The notes below the pieces were generated by a model, which had not been told where the DNA came from, did no database searches, and worked only from the letters and a program-made list of their open reading frames with translations. A stretch of 64,000 nt of DNA from an uncultured Flavobacteriales bacterium (GTDB lineage: Bacteria; Bacteroidota; Bacteroidia; Flavobacteriales_F; PHOS-HE28): positions 283,177 to 347,176 of the forward strand of contig CALMPI010000017.1 of assembly GCA_937872175.1 (NCBI GenBank), given 5' to 3'. Below are positions 8,984 through 17,181 of this stretch, piece after piece. How positions within the stretch are numbered: position 1 is the stretch's first letter; the number at the start of each line of letters is the position of its first letter. A program made the translations under genes and the position numbers.

Positions 8984-9567
8984 CCATCGCCTGCCTCTTC
9001 GGCACCTTCGATCCGCCGCACCGGGGTCACGTGCACATCGCCCGGCGCGTGCTGGAGGTGCCGGGGATCGATCGCGTGTGGCTGGTGGTGACCCCGCGCA
9101 ACCCCTTCAAGATGGACCGGGCGGTGAGCCCGGACCAAGACCGCATGGCCATGGTGCGCCTGGCAGTGCAGGGGCTGCACGGCGTGGAGGCCAGCGAGGC
9201 CGAGCTGGGCCTGCCCCCGCCCAACTACACCGCGGATACGCTGGCGCTGTTCCGAAGCCGCTGGCCGGAGCATCGGTTCGCGCTGGTGATCGGCAGCGAC
9301 AACCTCGCGCAACTGCATCGATGGAAGGACCCGGAGGCCATTCTGGCGAACCACCGCGTGCTGGTGTACCCGCGGCCCGGTGTCGACCTACATCAGGGGC
9401 GGTCGGGTCTCGCCGGGCATGCCGGCATCACCCTGCTGGAGGGGCCGGTGATGGACATCAGCAGCACACGCATCCGAACGGCCATCCGGGAAGGCCGCGA
9501 TCCGGGACCTGACCTGGACCCGGCGGTGTACGCTCACATCGCCGAACGGAAGCTCTACAGGGACTGA
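8980..9567 (+). CDS. nadD: Nicotinate-nucleotide adenylyltransferase
   Basis: A 195-residue enzyme of NAD biosynthesis, adenylating nicotinate mononucleotide. GTFDPPHRGH at residues 8-17 is the nucleotidyltransferase HxGH site. NPFK and the adenine-binding LVIGSDNL block follow, and the C-terminal ISSTRIRTAIREG motif is intact. The start ATG overlaps the gmk stop by four bases, completing a coupled yicC-gmk-nadD operon. The 3' end overlaps the 3' end of convergent udk by 13 bases. Confidence 0.96.
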   Translation: MTIACLFGTFDPPHRGHVHIARRVLEVPGIDRVWLVVTPRNPFKMDRAVSPDQDRMAMVRLAVQGLHGVEASEAELGLPPPNYTADTLALFRSRWPEHRFALVIGSDNLAQLHRWKDPEAILANHRVLVYPRPGVDLHQGRSGLAGHAGITLLEGPVMDISSTRIRTAIREGRDPGPDLDPAVYAHIAERKLYRD

Positions 9568-10205
9568 AGCGTCAGCGGGGCCACGCGCTCGGCGGCCTTG
9601 TGCAGGTGGTCGCCCAGGACCTCCAAGGAGCGGGTCAACGCCTGTTCGTTCACCACGTGCACGTCGCAGTGGTGGCGGTAGGGCTCCAGGTAGTTGCGGT
9701 AGGCGGGCAGCACATGGTGCTCCCATTGGTAGAGCACCTCCTCGGCGCCATAGCCACGTTCCACGCGGTCGCGCTCCAGACGCCGTCGCAGCTGGGTGTC
9801 CAGGCGGGCCTCCACGAACACGCGCAGGTCGAACAGCTCACGGAGCGGTTCATGGTGGAGCACGAAAAGGCCTTCCACCACGATCACGGGCGCCGGAGCG
9901 ATCTCGATGCGTCGGGGTTCGCGGCCCTCCTGGTTGAAGGTGTACTCCGTCCGGACCAGGGTGTCGCCGGCCACCAGCAGTTGGACATCGCGCACCAGCG
10001 CATCCAGGTCGATGGCGGTGGGCAGGTCGAAGTTCACCCGGCCGTTGGCATCCAGGGCCTGTTCGTGCTTGGGCCTGTAGTAGTCGTCCTGGGAGATGAG
10101 GCAGAGACTGCCGTCGGGGAGGCGTTCGCGCAGGGCGCGCACCAGGCTCGTCTTGCCCGAGCCACTGCCGCCCGCGATGCCCACCAGGTAGGCGCCCCTG
10201 TGCAT
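9555..10205 (-). CDS. udk: Uridine kinase
   Basis: A 216-residue uridine/cytidine kinase of pyrimidine salvage. The Walker A motif GGSGSGKTS lies at residues 12-20, followed by ISQDDYYRPK, NFDLPTAIDLD and VIVVEGLFVLHH, all in family order. ERDVERGYGAEEVLYQWEHHVLPAY is the C-terminal lid and base-binding region. The ATG at 10205 gives the usual length; the frame stays open upstream but is not conserved-looking. A TATCTTTG box at 10211-10218 lies only five bases before this ATG, so the mRNA may be leaderless. The gene ends 13 bases inside nadD on the opposite strand. Confidence 0.94.
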   Translation of the reverse strand: MHRGAYLVGIAGGSGSGKTSLVRALRERLPDGSLCLISQDDYYRPKHEQALDANGRVNFDLPTAIDLDALVRDVQLLVAGDTLVRTEYTFNQEGREPRRIEIAPAPVIVVEGLFVLHHEPLRELFDLRVFVEARLDTQLRRRLERDRVERGYGAEEVLYQWEHHVLPAYRNYLEPYRHHCDVHVVNEQALTRSLEVLGDHLHKAAERVAPLTLQSL

Positions 10206-10210
10206 GCGGG

Positions 10211-10218
10211 CAAAGATA
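10211..10218 (-). promoter_or_regulatory. -7 box TATCTTTG directly in front of udk
   Basis: A perfect TAnnTTTG match on the minus strand, separated from the udk ATG by five bases. Transcription would start at or next to the start codon. Confidence 0.55.
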
Positions 10219-10338
10219 GCCGATCGGCTTTGCCGATGTGAGCGACTGATGATCAGGGCGTTGGGCTGTTCCGTTCGGGCCGCGATTTCGTTTGGCACGA
10301 TGCTTGGAAATGAGCAGGCAGCAACAACCCCAACGACC

Positions 10339-10482
10339 ATGAAGACCCGCACGAACCGCGTGGAGCGCTTGAAGAAGCAGGCCCGGCGCCTGATGCTGGC
10401 CGGGGATGTATCACGCTACATGAGCAAGCTCAGGGAACTTTACGAGACGCGTTCCAGCGGGAACGGGCTCGCGATCGGATAG
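10339..10482 (+). CDS. Small basic protein of unknown function (47 aa)
   Basis: A 47-residue protein, MKTRTNRVERLKKQARRLM... to GNGLAIG. It is very basic in the first half and predicted helical. It has its own upstream gap and is followed by an intrinsic terminator at 10531-10564, so it looks like a free-standing small gene. The longer frame from 10204 overlaps the udk promoter and is less plausible. Short Lys/Arg-rich proteins with a KLRELY-type helix occur in many Bacteroidota, but I cannot name a family. A role in nucleic-acid or ribosome binding would be a guess. Confidence 0.55.
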   Translation: MKTRTNRVERLKKQARRLMLAGDVSRYMSKLRELYETRSSGNGLAIG

Positions 10483-10530
10483 GCGCCTGGTCCGGGGGAC
10501 CGGACCGGGGACCTGGTTTTGGTGAAAGAA

Positions 10531-10564
10531 GGACGGGGCCTGTGGTGGGCCCCGTTCCTTTTTC
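10531..10564 (+). terminator. Intrinsic terminator after the 47-aa gene
   Basis: An inverted repeat, CGGGGCC pairing with GGCCCCG with a short outer extension, is followed by a run of five T (tccttttt). It sits between the two small genes. Confidence 0.75.
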
Positions 10565-10640
10565 CATGCCCCGCAAGGGTTGTGGCGTGATCCGACGGGC
10601 GGCGTGGATCCTTTTTTCCACATCCGCGTACAAGGTGCCC

Positions 10641-10817
10641 ATGACGAAGAAGGACAAGATAGCCTTCATCAAGAGCAGCAAGCGCAAATCGCACGTGTAC
10701 CACGATCTGCAGCGCTACTCGGACCAGCAGCTCAACGACCTCATCCGTGAGATCGTGCAGGGCCTGGTGCGGGAGAGCGAGATCATCGCCAACGCCTACA
10801 TCAACGGCTATCGGTGA
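10641..10817 (+). CDS. Small protein of unknown function (58 aa)
   Basis: A 58-residue protein, MTKKDKIAFIKSSKRKSHVY... ending IIANAYINGYR. It has a basic N-terminus and a helical C-terminal half. I chose the ATG at 10641 because upstream sequence includes the terminator of the preceding gene. A stem-loop follows at 10874-10900, so it is transcribed as a single gene. No recognised domain; no signal peptide or membrane segment. Coding seems likely because of the isolated, terminator-bounded layout and sensible composition. Confidence 0.6.
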   Translation: MTKKDKIAFIKSSKRKSHVYHDLQRYSDQQLNDLIREIVQGLVRESEIIANAYINGYR

Positions 10818-10873
10818 ACACGAGCAGGATGCGCGCGCCGGCTTGAGCGAAGGCTGGGAGCGACAGGTAACCG

Positions 10874-10900
10874 GGCCCGGACATTCGTCCGGGCCTTGTT
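10874..10900 (+). terminator. Stem-loop terminator after the 58-aa gene
   Basis: GGCCCGGAC pairs with GTCCGGGCC around an ATTC loop (9-bp perfect stem), followed by ttgtt. The T-tract is weak, but position and stem strength fit a terminator. Confidence 0.7.
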
Positions 10901-10991
10901 ACGTCCGCCCTCAGCCTTCCGAGCATCCACCCCAACGACGCTGGGACGAACGGGTCGGAACGGTACCTTCACCGATACCAAACCCCCGGAC

Positions 10992-13043
10992 ATGAGAACA
11001 CTGTACACCTTGCTGGCGGCCGCCCCCTTGTCGGCCTTCGGCCAATCGCTGGTCTCCACCCAGCCGGAGCTGCGCACCGCCCTGCTGGAGGATTTCACCG
11101 GCATCCATTGCCAGTACTGCCCCGAAGGGCATACCGTGGCGGCGGCCATCGAGGCTTCGGCACCTGACCGCGTCGTCATCGTGGGCGTGCACGCCGGCCC
11201 CTACGCCACACCGGGCACTGGGGAGCCGGATTTCCGCACCCAGGCAGGCACCGACATCGACGCCCATTTCACCATCGCGGGTTACCCGGCCGGCGTGATC
11301 AACCGCCACCTCTTCAACGGCGCGGATGACCTGGGTCGCGGCCAGTGGGAAGGCGCCGTGAACGAGATCCTCGGTCTTAGCTCTCCGGTGAACCTGGGCG
11401 TGGAGAGCAGCTTCGACGCCGGTACGCGCGACCTCACGGTGAACGTGGTGGCCTACTACACGGACAACAGCCCGGCAGGCAACGACTTCATCAGCGTGCT
11501 GTTGAAGGAGAGCGACATCGTGGGCCCGCAGACCAGCACGGGCGGCAACATCCCCAACTACAACCACGAGCACGTGCTGCGCGCCTACATCACGCCCACC
11601 TGGGGCGATGAGGTGACCACCACCACGGCGGGCACCACCGTCACGCGCACGTACACCTACAACGTCCCGGTCGACTTCGACATCGCGCACTGCGAGGTGG
11701 TGGCCTTCATCAGCGAGGACCAGAGCGAGGTGTATCAGGTGCGCGAGGTGATGGCCGATGGCGGCACCACCCTGCTGATCGGCGGCCTCGACGGCCCGGC
11801 CACGCCCTTTGCCGCAGGGGCCAGCGGCTCATCCACCGCCTTCGGCGCCACGTTCACGAACGCCCTGGGCGCGGATGGACCGTTCACCGTCACGCTCGCA
11901 AGCACTGATGCCCCGGCCGATTGGTCCTCGGGCTTCACGGTGATGGGCAACGCATACACCGGCAGTGCCACGGTGACCTTCGCCAACGGAACGCCCGAGG
12001 CCATCGCCGTCGACATCCAACCCGGCGCCAGCGCAGGTGTGGCCACCTACACCCTCACGGTGGCCTCGGTGGATGAACCCAACGCGCCGGTCCTTTTCGA
12101 GCTGATGCACGTGATCAGCGGTGTCACCGACCTGGTGATCACCAACCCGCAGGCCGAGCCGCACGATCCCCTGTACATGGCCGGACTGGCCGCCGCCAAC
12201 CAGGCCGGCCGCGCCAAGACCAGCCGCGCGCTGTTCGGGGGCTTCGCCGGTGCCGGTGCACTGGGAGATGTGAACAACCTCTACTACAATGTCAGCTGGA
12301 CCTTCCCCAGCCTCACGGACGATGTGGTGGCCCAGCTCGAAGCCTTCCTGGATGGCGGTGGCAACCTGATGATCGCCGGCCAGGACATCGGCTGGGACCA
12401 GAGCGGTGACCCCAACGCGTACGGCACAGCCATCACCCAGGCCTTTTACGAGGACTATATGTACGCGGACTATGTGGCCGATGGCAGCACGGCGAACAGT
12501 TCGGTGAACTTCGAGGACAACGATGCGGTGTTCGGTGGGGTGCCCAACTCGAACATCAACAACGTGTTCCAGGGCAACAGCTATCCGGAGGAGATCACGC
12601 CCATCGCCCCGGCCGTGCCCATCCTGCGCTACAACAACCCCAGCAAGATCGGTGGCCTGCGGGTGCAGACCGCAACCTACAAGCTGGTTTACTTCGGTGT
12701 GGGCCCCGAGCAGATGACCACCGCCAGTGTGGGCGAGCAGATGGTGAAGCTGAGCCACGACTGGTTCTATGGCCTGGTGAGCGTCGAGGAGCTGGATGCC
12801 GCCTTCGGCGGATCGCTCTGGCCCGTGCCGGCGGACGGTGAATTGAACGTGTCGCTGGATCAGCCCATCAGCGCCTGGCAGGTGATCGACGCCGCGGGTC
12901 GTTCGGTGCTGAGCCCACGCACGGTGACCGCCACCGACCGGTTGGTGGTGAACGTGTCGGGACTGGCGAACGGGACGTATTCGCTGCTGGTGACCGCGGC
13001 CGACGGACGGCGCGCAGCGCGCAGCTTCACGGTGGCGCACTGA
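10992..13043 (+). CDS. Omp28-related, T9SS type A secreted protein
   Basis: A 683-residue secreted protein. Signal peptide MRTLYTLLAAAPLSAFGQS; the ATG at 10992 is placed exactly before it, although the frame is open to 10896. Residues about 25-230 resemble the Omp28 domain, a thioredoxin-like fold: ALLEDFTGIHCQYCPEGH contains a CXXC-like Cys-Gln-Tyr-Cys pair. A middle region has Ig-like strands with a C-terminal half (SWTFPSLTDDVVAQLEAFLD... IAGQDIGWD) like ThuA/DJ-1-type domains seen in related proteins. The last 80 residues (LWPVPADGELNV... SFTVAH) form the T9SS type A sorting domain. The function of Omp28 proteins is largely unknown; adhesion or redox roles are possible. Confidence 0.88.
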   Translation: MRTLYTLLAAAPLSAFGQSLVSTQPELRTALLEDFTGIHCQYCPEGHTVAAAIEASAPDRVVIVGVHAGPYATPGTGEPDFRTQAGTDIDAHFTIAGYPAGVINRHLFNGADDLGRGQWEGAVNEILGLSSPVNLGVESSFDAGTRDLTVNVVAYYTDNSPAGNDFISVLLKESDIVGPQTSTGGNIPNYNHEHVLRAYITPTWGDEVTTTTAGTTVTRTYTYNVPVDFDIAHCEVVAFISEDQSEVYQVREVMADGGTTLLIGGLDGPATPFAAGASGSSTAFGATFTNALGADGPFTVTLASTDAPADWSSGFTVMGNAYTGSATVTFANGTPEAIAVDIQPGASAGVATYTLTVASVDEPNAPVLFELMHVISGVTDLVITNPQAEPHDPLYMAGLAAANQAGRAKTSRALFGGFAGAGALGDVNNLYYNVSWTFPSLTDDVVAQLEAFLDGGGNLMIAGQDIGWDQSGDPNAYGTAITQAFYEDYMYADYVADGSTANSSVNFEDNDAVFGGVPNSNINNVFQGNSYPEEITPIAPAVPILRYNNPSKIGGLRVQTATYKLVYFGVGPEQMTTASVGEQMVKLSHDWFYGLVSVEELDAAFGGSLWPVPADGELNVSLDQPISAWQVIDAAGRSVLSPRTVTATDRLVVNVSGLANGTYSLLVTAADGRRAARSFTVAH

Positions 13044-13060
13044 TCGGGAAGAGTGCATGA

Positions 13061-13092
13061 GCGGGGCCGGTGGCGATCGCCACCGGCCCCGC
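13061..13092 (+). terminator. 32-bp perfect palindrome, probable terminator
   Basis: A GC-rich perfect palindrome follows the Omp28-like gene by about 18 bases and precedes recJ. It can form a 14-15 bp hairpin but has no T-tract, so it may act as a transcript-stabilising hairpin rather than a true intrinsic terminator. Confidence 0.6.
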
Positions 13093-13134
13093 CCGTTCCG
13101 GACCCATCCTGACCTGGATCATTAGCTTTAGGCC

Positions 13135-14904
13135 ATGAGCCGACCTGCGAACATCCGTTGGCGCCTGAAGCCCGAGCCCGACCCCGCGGCGGTGGCCGCC
13201 TTGACCAACGACCGCTGCCCGGCACCGCTGGCCCGGGTGCTCGCGCAACGGGGCATCACCGGTCCCTCGGAGGCCTCCGCGTTCTTCCGCCCCGACCGGC
13301 GCGGGCTGCACGATCCCTTCCTGATGGCCGACATGCAGCGGGCCGTGGAACGCATCGAGCGGGCTCTGGGCGATGGCGAGCGCATCATGGTCTATGGCGA
13401 TTACGATGTCGACGGCACCACGGCCGTGGCCCTGGTCACCAGTTTCCTCCATCGCTTCACCGGCCAGCTGTCCTTCTACATCCCCGATCGCTACGCGGAA
13501 GGCTATGGCATCTCCACACAGGGCATCGACCATGCCGCACGCGAAGGTGTGGGTCTGATCATCGCACTGGATTGCGGCATCAAGGCGGTGGACAAGGTGG
13601 CCTACGCGGCGGAGAAGGGCATCGACATGATCATCTGCGACCATCACCGGCCCGGCGAGGTGCTTCCGGCGGCCGTGGCGGTGCTCGACCCCAAGCGCGA
13701 CGACTGTCCCTATCCCTACAAGGAGCTCAGCGGCTGCGGCATCGGCTTCAAGCTCATGCAGGGCCTGGCCACGCGCAACGGCATCCCGTTCAGCGAACTG
13801 GAGGCCCTGCTCGACCTGGTGGCGGTGAGCACCGCCTGCGACATCGTGCCGGTGACCGGCGAGAACCGGATCCTGTGCGCCGCCGGCCTGGACCGGCTGA
13901 ACAAGGATCCCCGGCCGGGCATCAAGGCCATGCTGGAAATGGCCAACGTGAAGCGCACCCTCACGGTCACCGACCTGGTCTTTGTACTGGGCCCTCGGAT
14001 CAACGCGGCGGGCCGCATCGAGCACGGGCGGCAGGCCGTGGAACTGCTGCTGGCCCACGATGCCGCGCAGGCCGAGCAGATGAGCGCCCGCATCGACCGT
14101 AACAACGTGGAGCGCCAGGGCCTGGACAAGGAGACCACCCGCCAGGCCTTGGAGCGCATCGCCACCGATGAGTTCCTGCAGGCCTCGTGGAGCACGGTGG
14201 TCTTCGACCCCGGCTGGCACAAGGGCGTCATCGGCATCGTGGCCTCGCGCCTGATCGAGGTGCACTACCGGCCCACCATCGTCCTCACCGAGAGCAACGG
14301 CAAGGTGGCCGGCTCGGCCCGCAGCGTGAAGGGCTTCGATGTGTACGAGGCGATCAGCGCCTGCAGCGACCTGCTGGAGCAGTTCGGCGGGCACACCTAT
14401 GCGGCGGGGCTCACGCTCGATCCGGCGAACCTGGAGACCTTCCGCAGGCGCTTTGAGGAGGTGGTGCGCGGCACCCTGCGCGAGGAGCAGCGCACGCCGG
14501 AGGAGGAGGTCGACGCAGAGATCACCTTGCGCGACATCAGCGACCGCTTCGTGCGCGTGCTGCACCACATGGCACCCTACGGCCCCGGCAACATGCGCCC
14601 GGTCTTCCTCACCCGGGGGGTGGTGGACAAGGGGCGGGCGCGCATCGTGGGCGAGAACCACCTGAAGATGAACCTGGCCGACCCCAACGACCCACGCCGG
14701 GAGGTGGACGCCATCGCCTTCCGGCAGGGCCATCACATGGAGCTGGTGCGCTCCGGCGCGCCGTTCAGCGTCATCTACACCCTGGAGGAGAACACGTGGA
14801 ACGGCCGCACCACCGTGCAGATGAACATCAAGGACATCAAGCCCGGCACCGCCGACCTGCTGGTGAACGAGCCGTTGGCCAGCGCCGTGGGCGAACCGGC
14901 CTGA
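13135..14904 (+). CDS. recJ: Single-stranded-DNA-specific exonuclease RecJ
   Basis: A 589-residue 5'-3' ssDNA exonuclease for recombination and repair. The DHH phosphoesterase motifs are intact: YGDYDVDGTT at about 87-96, ALDCGIKAVD near 144-153, and CDHH at 168-171. GRIEHGRQAVELLL and GWHKGVIGIVASRL (DHHA1 region) follow, then the SARSVKGFDVYEAISAC and GGHTYAAGLTL block, and the C-terminal OB-like domain ending with NIKDIKP. The ATG at 13135 lies four bases after a TAGCTTTA box (13123-13130), so a leaderless message is possible. Length and domain order are normal. Confidence 0.96.
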   Translation: MSRPANIRWRLKPEPDPAAVAALTNDRCPAPLARVLAQRGITGPSEASAFFRPDRRGLHDPFLMADMQRAVERIERALGDGERIMVYGDYDVDGTTAVALVTSFLHRFTGQLSFYIPDRYAEGYGISTQGIDHAAREGVGLIIALDCGIKAVDKVAYAAEKGIDMIICDHHRPGEVLPAAVAVLDPKRDDCPYPYKELSGCGIGFKLMQGLATRNGIPFSELEALLDLVAVSTACDIVPVTGENRILCAAGLDRLNKDPRPGIKAMLEMANVKRTLTVTDLVFVLGPRINAAGRIEHGRQAVELLLAHDAAQAEQMSARIDRNNVERQGLDKETTRQALERIATDEFLQASWSTVVFDPGWHKGVIGIVASRLIEVHYRPTIVLTESNGKVAGSARSVKGFDVYEAISACSDLLEQFGGHTYAAGLTLDPANLETFRRRFEEVVRGTLREEQRTPEEEVDAEITLRDISDRFVRVLHHMAPYGPGNMRPVFLTRGVVDKGRARIVGENHLKMNLADPNDPRREVDAIAFRQGHHMELVRSGAPFSVIYTLEENTWNGRTTVQMNIKDIKPGTADLLVNEPLASAVGEPA

Positions 14905-14938
14905 TCGAACCCTGAAGAACGCCCTGCGTCCAACCCCC

Positions 14939-16510
14939 ATGCGCCACCTGCTCGCCACCGCGCTCGTCCTGCCGCTTGCTGCGGCCGCACAGATCACCAC
15001 GCCCACCTGGAGCGCGGACATCGCCTGCATTGTGTTCTCCCATTGCGCCCCCTGCCACCGTGAAGGCGGGGCGGGCCATTTCCCGCTCACGAGCTTCGTG
15101 GAGGCCTTTCCGTACCGCAACGACATCCGCGATGCCACCCAGCTGCGCCTGATGCCGCCTTGGCCGCCGGACGAGGACTACCGCAGCCTGGCGCACGAGC
15201 GCCTGTTGACCCAGGACGAGGTGGACCTCATCGCGGCCTGGGTGAACGGGGGTGCTCCGGAAGGGGACCCGAACCTGGCCCCGCCGCCACCCGTCTTCGC
15301 CAGCGACTGGGTGATCGCGCAGCCGGACATCACCGCGCGGATGGAGGAATACGTGGTGCCGCCCTCCACCAACGACAACTACCGCTGCTTCGTGCTGCCC
15401 ATCAACAACCCCACGGACCGCTTCATCACCGGCTTCGAGGTGGTGCCGGGCAACACGGCGGTGGTGCACCACGTGCTCGTGTTCACCGATGAGACCGGCC
15501 AGGCGGCCCAGCTCGATGCGGGCGATCCCGAACCGGGCTATGCGAGCTTCGGCGGCATCGGGGTGTCCGGCGCGAAGCTGGTGGGCGAATGGGTGCCGGG
15601 GGCCGACCCCTACTTCACACCACCCGGCATGGGCCTGCCGCTGCCGGCCAACGCCGACCTGGTGATCCAGGTGCACTATCCGGCGGGCAGCACCTTCGCA
15701 ATGGACAGCACCCGCGTGAACCTGCAGCTGTCGCCGGGCGGCTTCGTGCGTGAGATGGCCCTGGACCCCATCCTGGAACATGGGGCCACGCTGATCGACG
15801 GTCCCCTGGTGATCCCGCCCAACGTGGTGAAGACGTTCCACAACCAGTACACGGTTCCCATCCCGGCCACCATCACGGCCATCGGCCCGCACGCTCACCT
15901 GCTGTGCACGCGCATGAAGGCCTACGCCGTGCTGCCGGGCAACGACACCGTTCCCCTGATCGACATTCCCGAGTGGGATTTCCGCTGGCAGGGGCTCTAC
16001 GCGTTCCGCAAGCCGATCTTCCTGCCCACGGGCACGGTGCTGCATGGCGAGGCCACCTACGACAACACCACCGCCAACCCGGACAACCCCAACGACCCAC
16101 CGCAGTGGGTGACGCTGGGCGAGGCCACCACCGATGAGATGATGCTCTTCTACTTCGGATGGACCTTCGGCCTGGCCTCCGATACGCTGATCGTGGTGGA
16201 CACCGCCGCGCACGCCGCGCATCATCTGGACTGCGAACCTTCCACGCCGGTGGGCTTGCCGGACCCGGCGGAGGTGGCCGATCCGCGTGTGCATCCCGTG
16301 CCCGCCGACGACCAGGTGTTCCTCTCCGGGCTGGCCGGCCCCGGCACGCTCGAGCTGCGCGATGCCGCAGGACGGCTCTGCGGGCGCTGGAGCGTGCGCG
16401 GCCATGCGCATTCGCTCGATCTGCAGGACGTGAAGAGCGGGGCCTATATCGCGCTGCTGCGGGATGAACGCGGCCAGGTGATCCAAAGCGCCCGCGTGCT
16501 GAAGCGATGA
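14939..16510 (+). CDS. Secreted heme c / copper type II monooxygenase-like protein with T9SS sorting domain
   Basis: A 523-residue exported protein. Signal peptide MRHLLATALVLPLAAAAQ. A single heme-binding CAPCH sits at residues 36-40. Residues about 140-410 match the fold of ascorbate-dependent type II copper monooxygenases (PHM, dopamine beta-monooxygenase). Candidate CuH ligands are His177, His178 and His246 (VVHHVLVF, IQVHYPAG). Candidate CuM ligands are His318, His320 and Met401 or Met402 (GPHAHLL, DEMMLFYFGW). All six ligand positions of PHM are thus represented. A T9SS type A domain follows from about residue 435 (PVPADDQV) to the end. Substrate unknown; the heme could deliver electrons. 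The stop overlaps the tadA start by four bases. Confidence 0.85.
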   Translation: MRHLLATALVLPLAAAAQITTPTWSADIACIVFSHCAPCHREGGAGHFPLTSFVEAFPYRNDIRDATQLRLMPPWPPDEDYRSLAHERLLTQDEVDLIAAWVNGGAPEGDPNLAPPPPVFASDWVIAQPDITARMEEYVVPPSTNDNYRCFVLPINNPTDRFITGFEVVPGNTAVVHHVLVFTDETGQAAQLDAGDPEPGYASFGGIGVSGAKLVGEWVPGADPYFTPPGMGLPLPANADLVIQVHYPAGSTFAMDSTRVNLQLSPGGFVREMALDPILEHGATLIDGPLVIPPNVVKTFHNQYTVPIPATITAIGPHAHLLCTRMKAYAVLPGNDTVPLIDIPEWDFRWQGLYAFRKPIFLPTGTVLHGEATYDNTTANPDNPNDPPQWVTLGEATTDEMMLFYFGWTFGLASDTLIVVDTAAHAAHHLDCEPSTPVGLPDPAEVADPRVHPVPADDQVFLSGLAGPGTLELRDAAGRLCGRWSVRGHAHSLDLQDVKSGAYIALLRDERGQVIQSARVLKR

Positions 16511-16956
16511 TCCAGGTGGGCGGCGATGAGCATTGGATGCGCCAGGCCCTGCGCGAGGCCGAGCGCGCCTTCAGCCTGGACGAGGTGGCTGTGGGCGCTG
16601 TGGTGGTGTGCCAGGACCGCATCATCGCCAAGGCGCACAACCTTACCGAGCGGCTCAACGACGTCACCGCCCATGCCGAAATGCAGTGCATCACCGCGGC
16701 GGCCACGCACCTGGGCGGCAAGTACCTCGCGGACTGCACGCTGTACGTCACGCTCGAGCCCTGTGTGATGTGCGCCGGGGCTTTGCGCTGGTCGCAGCTG
16801 GGGCGGCTGGTCTTCGGTGCGTTCGATGAGAAGGCCGGCTACCGGCGCATCGGGGCGAGCTTGATGCATCCCAAGACCCAGGTGACCGGCGGCGTGCTGG
16901 AGCCCGAGTGCGCGGACCTGATGAAGGCCTTCTTCCGGAGGAAGCGGGCGTTGTGA
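16507..16956 (+). CDS. tadA: tRNA-specific adenosine deaminase-like nucleoside deaminase
   Basis: A 149-residue cytidine-deaminase-fold enzyme. HAE at residues 56-58 and PCVMC at 85-89 provide the zinc ligands and the catalytic glutamate. The core EVAVGAVVVCQDRII, NDVTAHAEMQ and GRLVFGAFDEKAG are typical of TadA, which converts A34 to inosine in tRNA-Arg(ACG). The family also includes guanine deaminases, but the context and the GAFDEKAGY segment favour TadA. The ATG overlaps the stop of the upstream secreted protein (ATGA), so translation may be coupled although the functions look unrelated. It is followed by a long repeat-filled region. Confidence 0.9.
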   Translation: MIQVGGDEHWMRQALREAERAFSLDEVAVGAVVVCQDRIIAKAHNLTERLNDVTAHAEMQCITAAATHLGGKYLADCTLYVTLEPCVMCAGALRWSQLGRLVFGAFDEKAGYRRIGASLMHPKTQVTGGVLEPECADLMKAFFRRKRAL

Positions 16957-17060
16957 GCTCAGGGAGCTGGGTGTGCCACACGCAGAGGCGCAGGGAACCC
17001 AGAGCAACTTCGAACCCTTCTCGCGAGCAGCCCGAAGGGATGCGTGGCGATCTCCTTCCT

Positions 17061-17180
17061 GACCGTCATCGCGAGCCGGTCCCGTAGGGCCGGCGTGGCG
17101 ATCTCCCTGGCCAATGATCGGAGCACTTCCAGGGAGATCGCTTCGGCGCCAAGGCGCGCCTCGCGAAGACGTGTTGGGTT
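17061..17180. repeat. Dispersed GTCATCGCGAG / GGCGATCTCCCTGG repeat, copy 1
   Basis: The element starts with GACCGTCATCGCGAG, continues through GTGGCGATCTCCCTGG and an inverted partner CCAGGGAGATCGCTTC, and ends CTCGCGAAGACGTGTTGGG. Related copies lie at 17553-17635, 61198-61330, 61348-61412 and, partially, 63908-63921. GGCGATCTCCCTGG with CCAGGGAGATCGCT can form a hairpin. It resembles a widespread class of GTCATTGCGAG dispersed repeats in bacteria. Confidence 0.75.
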
Positions 17181-17181
17181 G

